Of a stretch of 64,000 bases of DNA, positions 1-8,616 are shown piece by piece; position 1 is the stretch's first letter; the number at the start of each line of letters is the position of its first letter. The DNA comes from CAITZA01 sp937915285 (lineage in GTDB: Bacteria > Desulfobacterota > Desulfomonilia > Desulfomonilales > Desulfomonilaceae). The DNA lies in assembly GCA_036821825.1 (NCBI GenBank), contig DAISIV010000016.1, forward strand, positions 1 through 64,000, written 5' to 3'. The notes beneath the pieces were generated by a model. The model was not told the DNA's origin. It did no database searches and was given only the letters and a program-made list of their open reading frames with translations. A program made the translations under genes and the position numbers.

Positions 1-1043
1 AATTCAAGCCTGTTTCCTACGATGACCTCAACAGACCCGGTGTCCCGATGATTGAAATCGTCTCAGAACCGGATATGAGGTCACCTGAGGAAGCCGCGAG
101 TTATTTGAAAACGCTTCATTCGGTGCTTGTCTACCTGCGAATATGCGATGGGAACATGGAGGAAGGAAGCTTCAGGTGTGACGCGAATGTCTCTTTGAGG
201 CCGGTTGGAACTACGGCTTTAGGGACAAAAACTGAACTTAAGAATATGAATTCGTTCCGTAACGTCCAGCGAGGCCTTCAATATGAAATTGAAAGGCACG
301 CTGATGTGTTGAGGGATGGTGGCAGGATCGTGCAGGAAACCAGACTCTTTGACCCGGTGACTGGATCCACCGTTTCCATGCGTAGCAAGGAACAGGCGCA
401 CGATTACAGATATTTCCCAGACCCGGACCTACTGCCGTTGCATGTGCCCGAAGAATGGGTGGATAAAATAAGACAAACACTGCCTGAACTGCCTGCAGAA
501 AAAAAGGAACGCTTCATCAGCGAATTTGGGATACCTTCTTACGACGCGGGAGTGCTCACAGCCTCGAGGGAACTTGCAGAATATTTTGAAGAAGTTGTTA
601 AATCCTTCAATAACCCCAAGTCGGTCAGCAACTGGATAATGACTGAATTCATGAGGGCTTTAAAAGCGGATGAGAAGTCATTCAGCCAAATATTTGTGAA
701 ACCATCACAACTGGCCTCGCTGCTTCAGATGATTGAGGAAGGAAAAATATCCGGCAAGATCGCCAAGACTGTGTTCGATGACATGTGGGCCACAGGCGAG
801 GATCCTGCAAAAATTGTCCAGGAAAAAGGCCTCATGCAGGTCTCAGACACCTCGGAACTTGAAAACATAATCTTGCAGATTCTGAAGGACAACCCCAACG
901 AAGTGAGCAAGTATCTTAGCGGAAAGACTCAGGTGATGGGTTTCTTTGTGGGACAGGCCATGAAGGCGTCCAAGGGCAAAGCCAATCCTGGGATGCTTAA
1001 CAAGTTACTTGCGGAACAGTTGTCAAAATTGTCTCAAGGATGA
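1..1043 (+). CDS. gatB: Aspartyl/glutamyl-tRNA amidotransferase subunit B (5' truncated)
   Basis: GatB is the subunit of the GatCAB amidotransferase that binds the misacylated tRNA and activates Asp-tRNA(Asn) or Glu-tRNA(Gln) for amidation. The reading frame is open from the first bases of the window and ends with TGA at 1041-1043, so the N-terminal part of the protein lies outside. About 346 codons are visible. The stretch GVPMIEIVSEPD followed by the SPEEA helix is typical of the GatB catalytic domain. The last ~150 residues match the helical GatB/YqeY tail that recognises the tRNA elbow. The first ATG in the window (48) is internal and not the start. The gene converges with a lipoprotein gene. 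Family identification is firm. Confidence 0.95.
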   Translation, partial: FKPVSYDDLNRPGVPMIEIVSEPDMRSPEEAASYLKTLHSVLVYLRICDGNMEEGSFRCDANVSLRPVGTTALGTKTELKNMNSFRNVQRGLQYEIERHADVLRDGGRIVQETRLFDPVTGSTVSMRSKEQAHDYRYFPDPDLLPLHVPEEWVDKIRQTLPELPAEKKERFISEFGIPSYDAGVLTASRELAEYFEEVVKSFNNPKSVSNWIMTEFMRALKADEKSFSQIFVKPSQLASLLQMIEEGKISGKIAKTVFDDMWATGEDPAKIVQEKGLMQVSDTSELENIILQILKDNPNEVSKYLSGKTQVMGFFVGQAMKASKGKANPGMLNKLLAEQLSKLSQG

Positions 1044-1058
1044 TTCGGCTCGCATTAT

Positions 1059-1682
1059 TTACTCTTCCCTGGATGAAGGCCCTTTTTTCTGGGCCTTCGC
1101 CGGTTTTTTGAGCGTTGATTTTTTTGTCTCCCGAGCATGGTCTCGCGCCTCCTGGTCCTTGTCCGTGACATTTTTCTTACTCAACTGGCTGTCCATAGCT
1201 TTCCAGGTCGCGGCAAACTCTCCAGCCTGTTCCTGCATGGAGTCCAGTGTTTTTCGTGCCGCCAGAAAATTACCAAGCAATCTAAGCTCTTCTGTCAAAT
1301 CAACTTTCCATTTGCTCTTGGAATCCGACCGAGTTAGCACAACAGTCCTGGTCAAACCCTTGAGAGTCCTCACCTCCAGGCTGGCACGTGTATCCTCTAT
1401 CTTGAGGGGTGTCGGGATGGCGGTAGGATCAAGGATATTGAGAAAGGCAATGTTTTCAGGAGCCTGGTCAGGATGGTAAGTAGACTCTATCATTTGGACC
1501 AGCTCAAGCGAATTCTGAGATAACATTGGACGTGCGCTGTTTATCTGTGCGTTTTTCATTCGGTCTCTGTATACAATGAACGCCTCTTCAGGCTTTGCCG
1601 GAGCCAGGTCGCATCCTGAGCCAGCAAGGGTCAGAAGCGCTCCAAGGATCACACAATAGATCAAACAGTTTTGTTTTTTCAT
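1059..1682 (-). CDS. Putative lipoprotein of unknown function
   Basis: This is a 207-residue protein with a signal peptide (basic KK start, hydrophobic residues 6-20) ending in AGSGC, a weak lipobox, so Cys24 is the probable lipidated residue. The mature part is rich in charged residues. It contains a region (about 30-150) resembling small DUF4878/NTF2-like lipoproteins: helices followed by strands ending in KWKVDLTEELR. The C-terminal ~45 residues are very Lys/Glu-rich and probably disordered. It lies downstream of the sensor kinase pair on the same strand, 57 bases after the REC-kinase stop, and could be co-transcribed. I do not recognise a specific function. Confidence 0.75.
   Translation of the reverse strand: MKKQNCLIYCVILGALLTLAGSGCDLAPAKPEEAFIVYRDRMKNAQINSARPMLSQNSLELVQMIESTYHPDQAPENIAFLNILDPTAIPTPLKIEDTRASLEVRTLKGLTRTVVLTRSDSKSKWKVDLTEELRLLGNFLAARKTLDSMQEQAGEFAATWKAMDSQLSKKNVTDKDQEARDHARETKKSTLKKPAKAQKKGPSSREE
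1075..1109 (+). terminator. Possible intrinsic terminator for gatB inside the convergent gene
   Basis: GAAGGCCC (1075-1082) and GGGCCTTC (1091-1098) form a perfect 8-bp stem around an 8-nt T-rich loop. A run of six T starts at 1104. It lies 32 bases after the gatB stop but within the 3' coding end of the convergent lipoprotein gene. The T tract is five bases away from the stem, which weakens the call. Confidence 0.4.
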
Positions 1683-1739
1683 GGCCTTACCAGTTCGAGG
1701 CTTGCGTCCACGATCGATTTTTCGTGGTGAATCAAAACC

Positions 1740-2846
1740 CTATCCGTCCCTCTGAAATTCCAGGGGTAACCATATCCTGAATGCGCTTCCTTCACCGGGT
1801 TTACTGTCAAGGGAAATCTCCCCGTTATGCAACTGGACAATTTCCTTGCACATTGCAAGCCCGAGACCAGAACCTGTTTCACCTTCAGTGCCTCTATCCT
1901 TTCCCCTACGGAATTTGTCAAAGATGCAATTCCGGTCAGCCTCCTTGATTCCAGTTCCGTTGTCTTTTACCAATATCTCGATTCCGTCGACACCGTTTTT
2001 TGAGCGCATCTTCGTGGCAACTTCAATCCATCCGCCACGCGCGGTAAATTTAATGGCATTACTTAGCAGATTGTTGACCAGCCTGGCCATCTGGGCGATG
2101 TCGGCGCTGATCTGGGGTAAACCGGTTCCAAGGTTCAATTTCAGATCAAGACTTTTTCCTGACATCAAACTCTTTACCGTCTGGACACTCTGGTTAACAG
2201 GTAGATTGGGATCAAAACGTGTCAATCTGAGGCTTGTGACTCCTGATTCGAGCCTCATTAAATCGAGAAGAGCGTTTATGAATGCAAGTTGCTGACGAAC
2301 CGATTCAAGCGTTTCGTCGATCACTGGTTTCATCTCCGGAGTTACGACGCTTTTTTGCAACAGATTCAGGGAGGCCAAGACGGACTGGAAAGGCGCCCGG
2401 ACGTCGTGGGACAGGACTGAGAGCAACTCAGCCTGCCACTTGTTCTGATCCTCTGCCTGTCGTCTGAGTTTGTTTCTCTCCACTAGGTTATTAATCATAA
2501 GGGAAATTTTTCGTGGATCCTGATTCAGGATTTCCCTCTTTTCTATGTAACTGTCGGCGCCTGCGTCAAAAGCTGAATTCCATGCATCCACCGTCTCCAT
2601 GGAAGAGCTTATTATGACAGTAAGATCGGGGTAAGAACCCTTTAGTTCCCTGCAAAGATCTATTCCATTGCCATCTGGAAACATTATATCGAGCAATACT
2701 GCGTCGAATCCCTTTTTGATTGTTTTTCTGAGGCCTTTGGCCGAGTCCGTCTGGTCGATTTCATAAATTGCGCCAAGCATGAGACGCACAGTGTCGCGAA
2801 TGATAGGCTCATCATCTGCTATCAGCAATCTCATCCTTGAGTTCAT
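1740..2846 (-). CDS. Hybrid sensor kinase with N-terminal receiver domain
   Basis: This 368-residue cytoplasmic protein starts with a response-regulator receiver domain (about 5-120; acidic pair Asp11-Asp12, phospho-acceptor Asp53, Lys103). A HisKA dimerisation domain follows with the H-box LSHDVRAP (His147), then a HATPase_c domain with N-box NLLSNAIKF, G1 KDNGTGI and G2 GSGLGLAM. No membrane segment is visible. Receiver-first kinases usually take phosphate from another kinase. The natural partner here is the kinase just upstream, whose stop overlaps this start by four bases (ATGA, 2843-2846), so the two are translationally coupled. No DNA-binding output domain is present, so the final target is unknown. 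Confidence 0.9.
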   Translation of the reverse strand: MNSRMRLLIADDEPIIRDTVRLMLGAIYEIDQTDSAKGLRKTIKKGFDAVLLDIMFPDGNGIDLCRELKGSYPDLTVIISSSMETVDAWNSAFDAGADSYIEKREILNQDPRKISLMINNLVERNKLRRQAEDQNKWQAELLSVLSHDVRAPFQSVLASLNLLQKSVVTPEMKPVIDETLESVRQQLAFINALLDLMRLESGVTSLRLTRFDPNLPVNQSVQTVKSLMSGKSLDLKLNLGTGLPQISADIAQMARLVNNLLSNAIKFTARGGWIEVATKMRSKNGVDGIEILVKDNGTGIKEADRNCIFDKFRRGKDRGTEGETGSGLGLAMCKEIVQLHNGEISLDSKPGEGSAFRIWLPLEFQRDG

Positions 2847-4795
2847 TCTTCTGCCTCCACGACCAGCGGAAGAAAAACAGAGAAAGAGGAGCCCTGCCCT
2901 TCTTTACTTTTGACTTCTATACGTCCGGAATGAGCCTGGGCTATTTTCCTGGCCAAATATAGTCCTCTTCCGCTTCCTCCTGTGGTGAAGCCCAGTCTGA
3001 AAATTCTATTTAAATTTTTCTCCGGTATTCCTACGCCGTTGTCCTCTAGCTTGACCAAGGCCTCCGAACGTCTGACTCCAAGAGTAATTTTTATGGCTCC
3101 GGACTCATGACAGAACTTGATTGCATTCCTTAGCAGATTGTCAAATAGTTTAATGAGAAATCGTTCCTCGCCACTTACATACACGGCATGAGTCTTTAGA
3201 TGATTGGCAGAAATTGTGATCTTTTTCTCTACGGCTGCCTGTCTGTAACTTGATACGCATTTTTCGAGCGTGACATTCAGGTTGACCTGTGAAGGGGTTA
3301 TGCGAAAAGAGTCCGAATGCAATCTTATGAAGTCTATGCGCTCTTCGAGCATGGACACGAGCTGCTGCCTCTTTGACTCGACCTGATTTATAAAATTCAG
3401 AGCGTCTTCGGTTTTATCGTCCTTTATCATCTGCCTGGCGGTTTGCAGTCCTATTCCCATTATGTCGAGCGCCGCCCCTAACTCGTGTCGATAAAGCTTG
3501 CCAATCTCTTTGCTAACAAGGAACTGGTCCGTAATATCCCTTATCAGTATTACCTGAGGTCCTAGCTGCAATTCATAGCGTCTGCCGTCAGTTCCAATTT
3601 CTACACGTTTCCCAAAAATCTCTACTGTGTCTCCATTATCAAAGTTTGCCCGGGAAAGATTTACAAGAAGCTTTTCAGGATAATAATTTCGTAGCTCGTC
3701 ATCAAGACTGGACGTTCCAAACAGGTAATTTTTGAGCGAGCTGTTGTCAGAGAGCATTCGTGAGGCGGATTTGTTCATGTAATAAAGTCTTGTTCCCGGG
3801 TCCAGAGAGATCATCCCGTCCGGGGACATTTCAAGCGCCTGCCGATCAAGCTCAAGACTCTTGACCCTCTTCTCACGATCCTCTTTCTTCCTGGCGACCC
3901 GGCTCCTGTTAAGTGTCTCCCGGGCCAACGGATATGAATCATAGAGAAACTTTTTTACCAAAGCCTGACGTGAAGAGTCGGGAGTCAGAATGTAACCTGA
4001 ATCGCTGATATCTATTATTCCAGCCGATTTCAAACGGTTGACAAAAAGTATGTCCGTCTGGCTGAGAAGAAGTGAGTGAAATTCCCGTTCCGTCAAAGGT
4101 ATGTAAAATGAACTTAGGATGTAGAGAACTCTGGTGAGAGATGACAACTCCTTGAGATCCTTGAGGGACCTTACTAACTGGTGAAAGTCTACAAACGATT
4201 GGAACTGGCAAGTTTCCGGCCGAACTACCGCACCGGGTATGCAGGGCCTCCAGTTCTTGAGTATCTCTACTCCAGGATACCGTTGCTGGAGATTTCTTAA
4301 AAGTTCAGGATTTAAACCGAGATCCAGCAGTCGAAGGCAGCAAAGGCGTGACGCCTCCCTTATTTCATCGGCAACCTGCTTGTTGGAAATGAACCTTTCT
4401 ATCTGGAACGGAGCAGAAACACAGGGATCTATTTCCTTGAGGAGCAGAATTTGCATGTAGCTCATCTCAGGAGATTCAAAATCTACAAGAATGTCTTCCG
4501 ACGCTCCCCTCACCTGCCGGTAAGCCCAAAGGCATGAAGGAGTCAAAAATCCCCTGGCCAAAATAGCTTTTCTGAGGGACACCTTTTGGGATGCAGATGC
4601 CCACTTGACCCCAACCTGAACTGCTACATTCTGAAAAGAATAGCCACCACTCCCAAGAAAGCCACTCAATTGATCAAAGGCTTCATCCTTAAATTGAAAT
4701 ATTCCCGCGCTAGAATCAAATAACTCCGGGAATCGTTTCGGAATCGAATCGAAGCGTGAGCGGCGTTCCATTTCTTTAAATAAACTTCTTAACAT
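2843..4795 (-). CDS. PAS-domain sensor histidine kinase with a novel N-terminal region
   Basis: This is a 650-residue kinase. The C-terminal part is clear: a PAS-like segment (about 310-420, MSPDGMISLDPGTRLYYMN), a short coiled linker, an H-box YRHELGAALD with His437, and a HATPase domain with NLLRNAIKF, EDNGVGIP and GRGLYLAR. The first ~300 residues have no recognised domain. They are helical with several Cys and Leu-rich stretches and could be a cytoplasmic sensor. No transmembrane helices are evident, so the stimulus is probably intracellular. The gene overlaps the receiver-kinase downstream by four bases. No strong ribosome-binding site precedes the ATG at 4795; a second ATG eight codons in (4771) is an alternative. 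Confidence 0.85.
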   Translation of the reverse strand: MLRSLFKEMERRSRFDSIPKRFPELFDSSAGIFQFKDEAFDQLSGFLGSGGYSFQNVAVQVGVKWASASQKVSLRKAILARGFLTPSCLWAYRQVRGASEDILVDFESPEMSYMQILLLKEIDPCVSAPFQIERFISNKQVADEIREASRLCCLRLLDLGLNPELLRNLQQRYPGVEILKNWRPCIPGAVVRPETCQFQSFVDFHQLVRSLKDLKELSSLTRVLYILSSFYIPLTEREFHSLLLSQTDILFVNRLKSAGIIDISDSGYILTPDSSRQALVKKFLYDSYPLARETLNRSRVARKKEDREKRVKSLELDRQALEMSPDGMISLDPGTRLYYMNKSASRMLSDNSSLKNYLFGTSSLDDELRNYYPEKLLVNLSRANFDNGDTVEIFGKRVEIGTDGRRYELQLGPQVILIRDITDQFLVSKEIGKLYRHELGAALDIMGIGLQTARQMIKDDKTEDALNFINQVESKRQQLVSMLEERIDFIRLHSDSFRITPSQVNLNVTLEKCVSSYRQAAVEKKITISANHLKTHAVYVSGEERFLIKLFDNLLRNAIKFCHESGAIKITLGVRRSEALVKLEDNGVGIPEKNLNRIFRLGFTTGGSGRGLYLARKIAQAHSGRIEVKSKEGQGSSFSVFLPLVVEAEE

Positions 4796-4837
4796 GTTAA
4801 ATCAATTATTCAATTTTACATAAAAAGTCAAGCGATA

Positions 4838-5062
4838 CTACTGTGTAGGCCGGGCTTTGTGGATTGTTCGGTTAATCTGATCAACAATGAATTTTTTTCG
4901 GCAGGCAGGACATATCCTTTGGCCAGGAAACATGCCATAAGGATAATTGACACAGAAAGTTGTTGTATTTTGATCAACTGATGGAATAATCTCCAGGTTT
5001 AACTTTAGAATGATGTCGTAACTTTCGGGCTTGAATATTTTCAAACACAAGGAACTAAACAT
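4838..5062 (-). CDS. Possible small zinc-ribbon-like protein (uncertain)
   Basis: A 74-codon frame on the minus strand ends in TAG at 4838. It contains a CPACRKKF motif and an earlier Cys, as seen in small zinc-binding proteins. Its ATG (5062) overlaps the metY start codon on the other strand, and no good ribosome-binding site is seen. It fills the 265-base gap between the sensor kinase and metY, where a metY promoter must also lie. It may be spurious. Confidence 0.25.
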   Translation of the reverse strand: MFSSLCLKIFKPESYDIILKLNLEIIPSVDQNTTTFCVNYPYGMFPGQRICPACRKKFIVDQINRTIHKARPTQ

Positions 5063-6359
5063 GACTAATTCCAGCAAGCCTCAAGGCTTCAACACTCTGG
5101 CTGTTCACGCCGGTCAGATAGTTGAGGAGCCGAATTTGTCCAGGGGGGTTCCGGTCCACCGGACGTCCTCGTATGTTTTCAAGGACGCCAAACACGCTTC
5201 AGACCTTTTTGGATTGCGACAGTTGGGAAATATTTACACCCGCTTGATGAATCCTACTACTGACATACTTGAAAAACGCATGGCTGCGCTCGAAGGCGGC
5301 GTTGGGGCGCTAGCCACCGCTTCGGGAACAGCCGCGATATTTTATTCAATTATCAATATCGCTGAAAACGGTCACGAGGTTATTTCGTCGCGCAATCTGT
5401 ATGGTGGCACATACACCATGTTCAATGATATTTTGCCCAAGTTTGGGATCAAAATCGTTTTTGCGGACTATGACAATCCGGACAGTTTCAAGAGCGCAGT
5501 AAACTCAAACACTCGCGCTATCTTTCTGGAATCGATTGGAAATCCGAGGCTCGGTATACCAGACTTCGAACGAATAGCCGCAATTGCGGATGAATATCAT
5601 TTGCCTTTGATAGTTGATTCCACATTTACCACACCCTATTTATTCCGGCCGATTGACCATGGGGCATCCATAGTAGCGCATTCGTTGACAAAGTGGATAG
5701 GGGGTCATGGAACAGGCGTTGGTGGCATAGTCATAGATTCAGGTAAATTCGATTGGAACGACCCAAAGTTCAAGATGTTTGTTGACCCTGAGCCTTCTTA
5801 CCACGGTTTGCGATTTTCCCAGGACCTGGGACCTCTTCAGGAAATGGCATACATTTTGCGCATGCGTTTGGTTGCCCTTAGAAACCTTGGAGCCTGTATC
5901 AGCCCTGACAATGCATGGATGTTCCTTCAGGGACTGGAGACACTGTCTTTAAGGATGGAACGGCATTGCGAAAACTCTATACAGGTCGCAAGATACCTTT
6001 CCGAACACGGGAGGGTGAGATGGGTGAGGTATCCCGGCCTGGATTGTGACCCTTCATTCGAAATGGCTCAACGCTATTTCAGGAGAGGAATGTCCGGCGG
6101 TGTGGTAGTGTTCGGACTGGACGGCACTAGCCAGATGGCCGAAAAATTCATTGATAATCTCAAGCTGTTTTCGCACCTTGCCAATGTTGGCGACGCCAAG
6201 AGCCTCGTTATTCATCCAGCCAGCACTACCCATTCACAACTCACTCAGCAACAAAGGGAAGAAGCGGGTATACCGGATGAGTTGATACGGCTGTCCGTGG
6301 GGATAGAAGACATTGAAGATATTGTAGATGACATGGAGAATGCGTTTGCCAGCTTATAG
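5061..6359 (+). CDS. metY: O-acetylhomoserine sulfhydrylase / Cys-Met metabolism PLP enzyme
   Basis: This 432-residue enzyme of the Cys/Met metabolism PLP family most resembles O-acetylhomoserine (thiol)-lyase, which makes homocysteine from O-acetylhomoserine and sulfide. The N-terminus TLAVHAGQ, the substrate loop YTRLMNPTTDILEKRMAALE, the aspartate motif VDSTFTTPYL and the PLP-lysine motif HSLTKWIGGHG (Lys211) are all present. The C-terminal HPASTTHSQL is also typical. The start is the ATG at 5061, preceded by AAGGA at 5049-5053; an upstream in-frame start at 5031 lacks a ribosome-binding site. The gene appears monocistronic. Methionine gamma-lyase or cystathionine gamma-synthase are less likely alternatives on sequence alone. 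Confidence 0.9.
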   Translation: MTNSSKPQGFNTLAVHAGQIVEEPNLSRGVPVHRTSSYVFKDAKHASDLFGLRQLGNIYTRLMNPTTDILEKRMAALEGGVGALATASGTAAIFYSIINIAENGHEVISSRNLYGGTYTMFNDILPKFGIKIVFADYDNPDSFKSAVNSNTRAIFLESIGNPRLGIPDFERIAAIADEYHLPLIVDSTFTTPYLFRPIDHGASIVAHSLTKWIGGHGTGVGGIVIDSGKFDWNDPKFKMFVDPEPSYHGLRFSQDLGPLQEMAYILRMRLVALRNLGACISPDNAWMFLQGLETLSLRMERHCENSIQVARYLSEHGRVRWVRYPGLDCDPSFEMAQRYFRRGMSGGVVVFGLDGTSQMAEKFIDNLKLFSHLANVGDAKSLVIHPASTTHSQLTQQQREEAGIPDELIRLSVGIEDIEDIVDDMENAFASL

Positions 6360-6470
6360 AAAACATTTTGTGGGGCTCACGGCAGTATCACATACAGCGC
6401 CCGGCCGGCATTTTATCCTAAAAACCAGTGGTTCGTTGCAAGAGTATCAGTCTCGGAAGTTCAAGACTTT

Positions 6471-8564
6471 ATGATAAGAAAAAAGGTTCAGAAGCGTCCC
6501 TCACATGTCAGACGCAGGGAAGCGTCTTCTCAGGACAGCAGAAAGCATCTCGTTGAACAAGAGCCAAACTGGAGTCCCAAGCTCAACAGACATGCCCAAA
6601 AGCTTTTGGAGGAGATTGGGTCCCCCATCGCTTCACCCTTCAGACCTGACGCGTTCCAGGTCCATGCAGTTGAACTGGTAAAGAAATTTGATGTCCTGGT
6701 CAGCGCCCCGACCGGCTCAGGCAAGACGTGGATAGCGCTTGAAGCTACGAAACAAATGCTCAAGCTTGAACAGTCCGTGTGGTACGCTACACCACTCAAG
6801 GCGCTATCTAACTCCAAATACGATGAATTTGGAAAAGTTTTTGGAACTGAAAAAGTAGGGATATTAACCGGGGACAGGAAGGAAAACGCCGATGCCCCTG
6901 TTGTCGTTGGCACGACTGAAATTCTCAGGAATCAGCTATATGACTCGATGCAGTCTGGCGAGGATCTCAAAGTCGGTCTCGTTATCCTGGATGAGGCGCA
7001 TTACCTAGGAGACATCGACAGAGGGGTTGTCTGGGAAGAAGTTCTCATCTATTTGCCTGGCAGGGTCCGGTTGCTATTGCTTTCCGCCACTCTTTCAAAC
7101 GCTACCGAGATAGCTAGGTGGCTAGAGCACATTAGAGGAACATCATGCAAGATAGTGGAGTCCATTGAACGCCCCGTGCCTCTTAAGGAGCTTTTTCTCT
7201 CGCCCCAGGGAGAATTGACACCATTCCTGGCGGGAAAGAGATTATTTCCTGCCGTTGGGGAAATAGCCAAACTCCAGAAAGGCAAGAGACGCTTCACACA
7301 ACAAATTGACCTGGACGTCAACAAAATCATGAGGTGCCTACGCGATTTTGACCTGCTACCGGCAATTTTTTTCTTCAAATCCCGGTCTGACTGTGACTCT
7401 TCTGTCCTCAAACTTCTTCCTTCCCCTCGCAGAGACGACGCTGAAGACATGAACAGGCTGATAGAGACTTTTGTCGAAAAGTACCCGGATCTTCGGAACC
7501 AGCGTCAAATTAGGCGTGTGTTGTCATGCAGGGTTGGGGCCCATCATGCAGGGCATTTACCTGCATGGAGATTGCTCGTCGAAAACATGATGATCAGCGG
7601 ACACCTCGACGCGATTTTCTCAACTTCCACTGTTGCAGCGGGAGTCAATTTCCCGGCTAGAACCGTTGTCATCATGCAGAGTGACCGTTTTGACGGTCAG
7701 AGGTTCGTGGACATGACGGCCACGGAATTTCACCAGATGACTGGAAGGTGCGGGCGTCGAGGTATTGACAATGTCGGTTTCATAGTGATGGTTCCAGGAA
7801 AATACCTTGATATAGGATTGGTCCGGGAACTTTTACTTTCGAGACCTGAACCCTTAAGATCTAGAATCACTATCAATTTTTCAATGACGCTCAATCTGCT
7901 TCTTTCGCATGACCCTGAGGGAGTGATCAGGTTGCTCGAGTTTTCGTTTGCATCGTTCAGGGAAGGCCCATCCAAAGCCAGGAAGATAAATGAAAAACTG
8001 GTTTCTGATTTCTATAATCACATGAACATGCTTAACGAGTTGGGATACATTGATGACTCAGGCAGGCCAACCTATGATGGAACGTGGGCAGCCAAGTTGA
8101 GACTTGACCATCCGCTGTTGATAGCTGAGCTAATCAGATCGGGTGAGTTCAGGAATGTAACGCCTATCGAACTGGCTTCCATGATCGCCCCTTTCGTTCT
8201 GGACAAGGACAGGGAAATACACATAAGCAAGGAGCTTTGGGCACGAACCAAGAACTTGTGGCGACTCTTCAGAAGGATGGTTAACAGCCTCAAGCCGGTC
8301 GTCAGGCTCATGAGTGAGAGAGGATTCGATGCTCCAGCCGTCATGTTCTGGCCTGCCGCATCTGTTTACTTGTGGTCTCAGGAGGGAGTGGACTGGGAGG
8401 AATTAAACGCCCACATTAGCGCTGATGAAGGTGACATTTCCATGATGCTTCTTAGAACAGCCGATCACCTGAGGCAGTTCTTAGATCTGGAGCGAGAAGA
8501 GCCGGAACTGGCTTCAAAAGCATCGCAAGCCCTGGGATTGATAATGAGACCCCCCATCATCTGA
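6471..8564 (+). CDS. Ski2-like DEAD/DEAH-box helicase
   Basis: This 697-residue superfamily 2 helicase has a Walker A motif APTGSGKT (Lys85), a DEAH box LDEAHYLGD (Asp174), motif III LLSATLSN, a late motif in which HAGHLPAWR is followed by FSTSTVAAGVNFPA, and motif VI QMTGRCGRRG. This arrangement, with the SRRxG-type GRCGRRG and a long helical C-terminus, is that of the Ski2/Mtr4/Lhr-like RNA or DNA helicases. The N-terminal 45 residues are basic. It has no obvious operon partner: metY ends 111 bases upstream and the next gene is convergent. Its likely role in RNA or DNA unwinding is inferred from the family. Confidence 0.85.
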   Translation: MIRKKVQKRPSHVRRREASSQDSRKHLVEQEPNWSPKLNRHAQKLLEEIGSPIASPFRPDAFQVHAVELVKKFDVLVSAPTGSGKTWIALEATKQMLKLEQSVWYATPLKALSNSKYDEFGKVFGTEKVGILTGDRKENADAPVVVGTTEILRNQLYDSMQSGEDLKVGLVILDEAHYLGDIDRGVVWEEVLIYLPGRVRLLLLSATLSNATEIARWLEHIRGTSCKIVESIERPVPLKELFLSPQGELTPFLAGKRLFPAVGEIAKLQKGKRRFTQQIDLDVNKIMRCLRDFDLLPAIFFFKSRSDCDSSVLKLLPSPRRDDAEDMNRLIETFVEKYPDLRNQRQIRRVLSCRVGAHHAGHLPAWRLLVENMMISGHLDAIFSTSTVAAGVNFPARTVVIMQSDRFDGQRFVDMTATEFHQMTGRCGRRGIDNVGFIVMVPGKYLDIGLVRELLLSRPEPLRSRITINFSMTLNLLLSHDPEGVIRLLEFSFASFREGPSKARKINEKLVSDFYNHMNMLNELGYIDDSGRPTYDGTWAAKLRLDHPLLIAELIRSGEFRNVTPIELASMIAPFVLDKDREIHISKELWARTKNLWRLFRRMVNSLKPVVRLMSERGFDAPAVMFWPAASVYLWSQEGVDWEELNAHISADEGDISMMLLRTADHLRQFLDLEREEPELASKASQALGLIMRPPII

Positions 8565-8616
8565 ATTCGTATTTGAAACCGAATCAGTCCGTTATCGAGA
8601 AGAACCGCATCTTCAT

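Noticed and set aside
4796..5060. SAM riboswitch upstream of metY
   Set aside because: No SAM-I or SAM-II core sequence could be found in this stretch.
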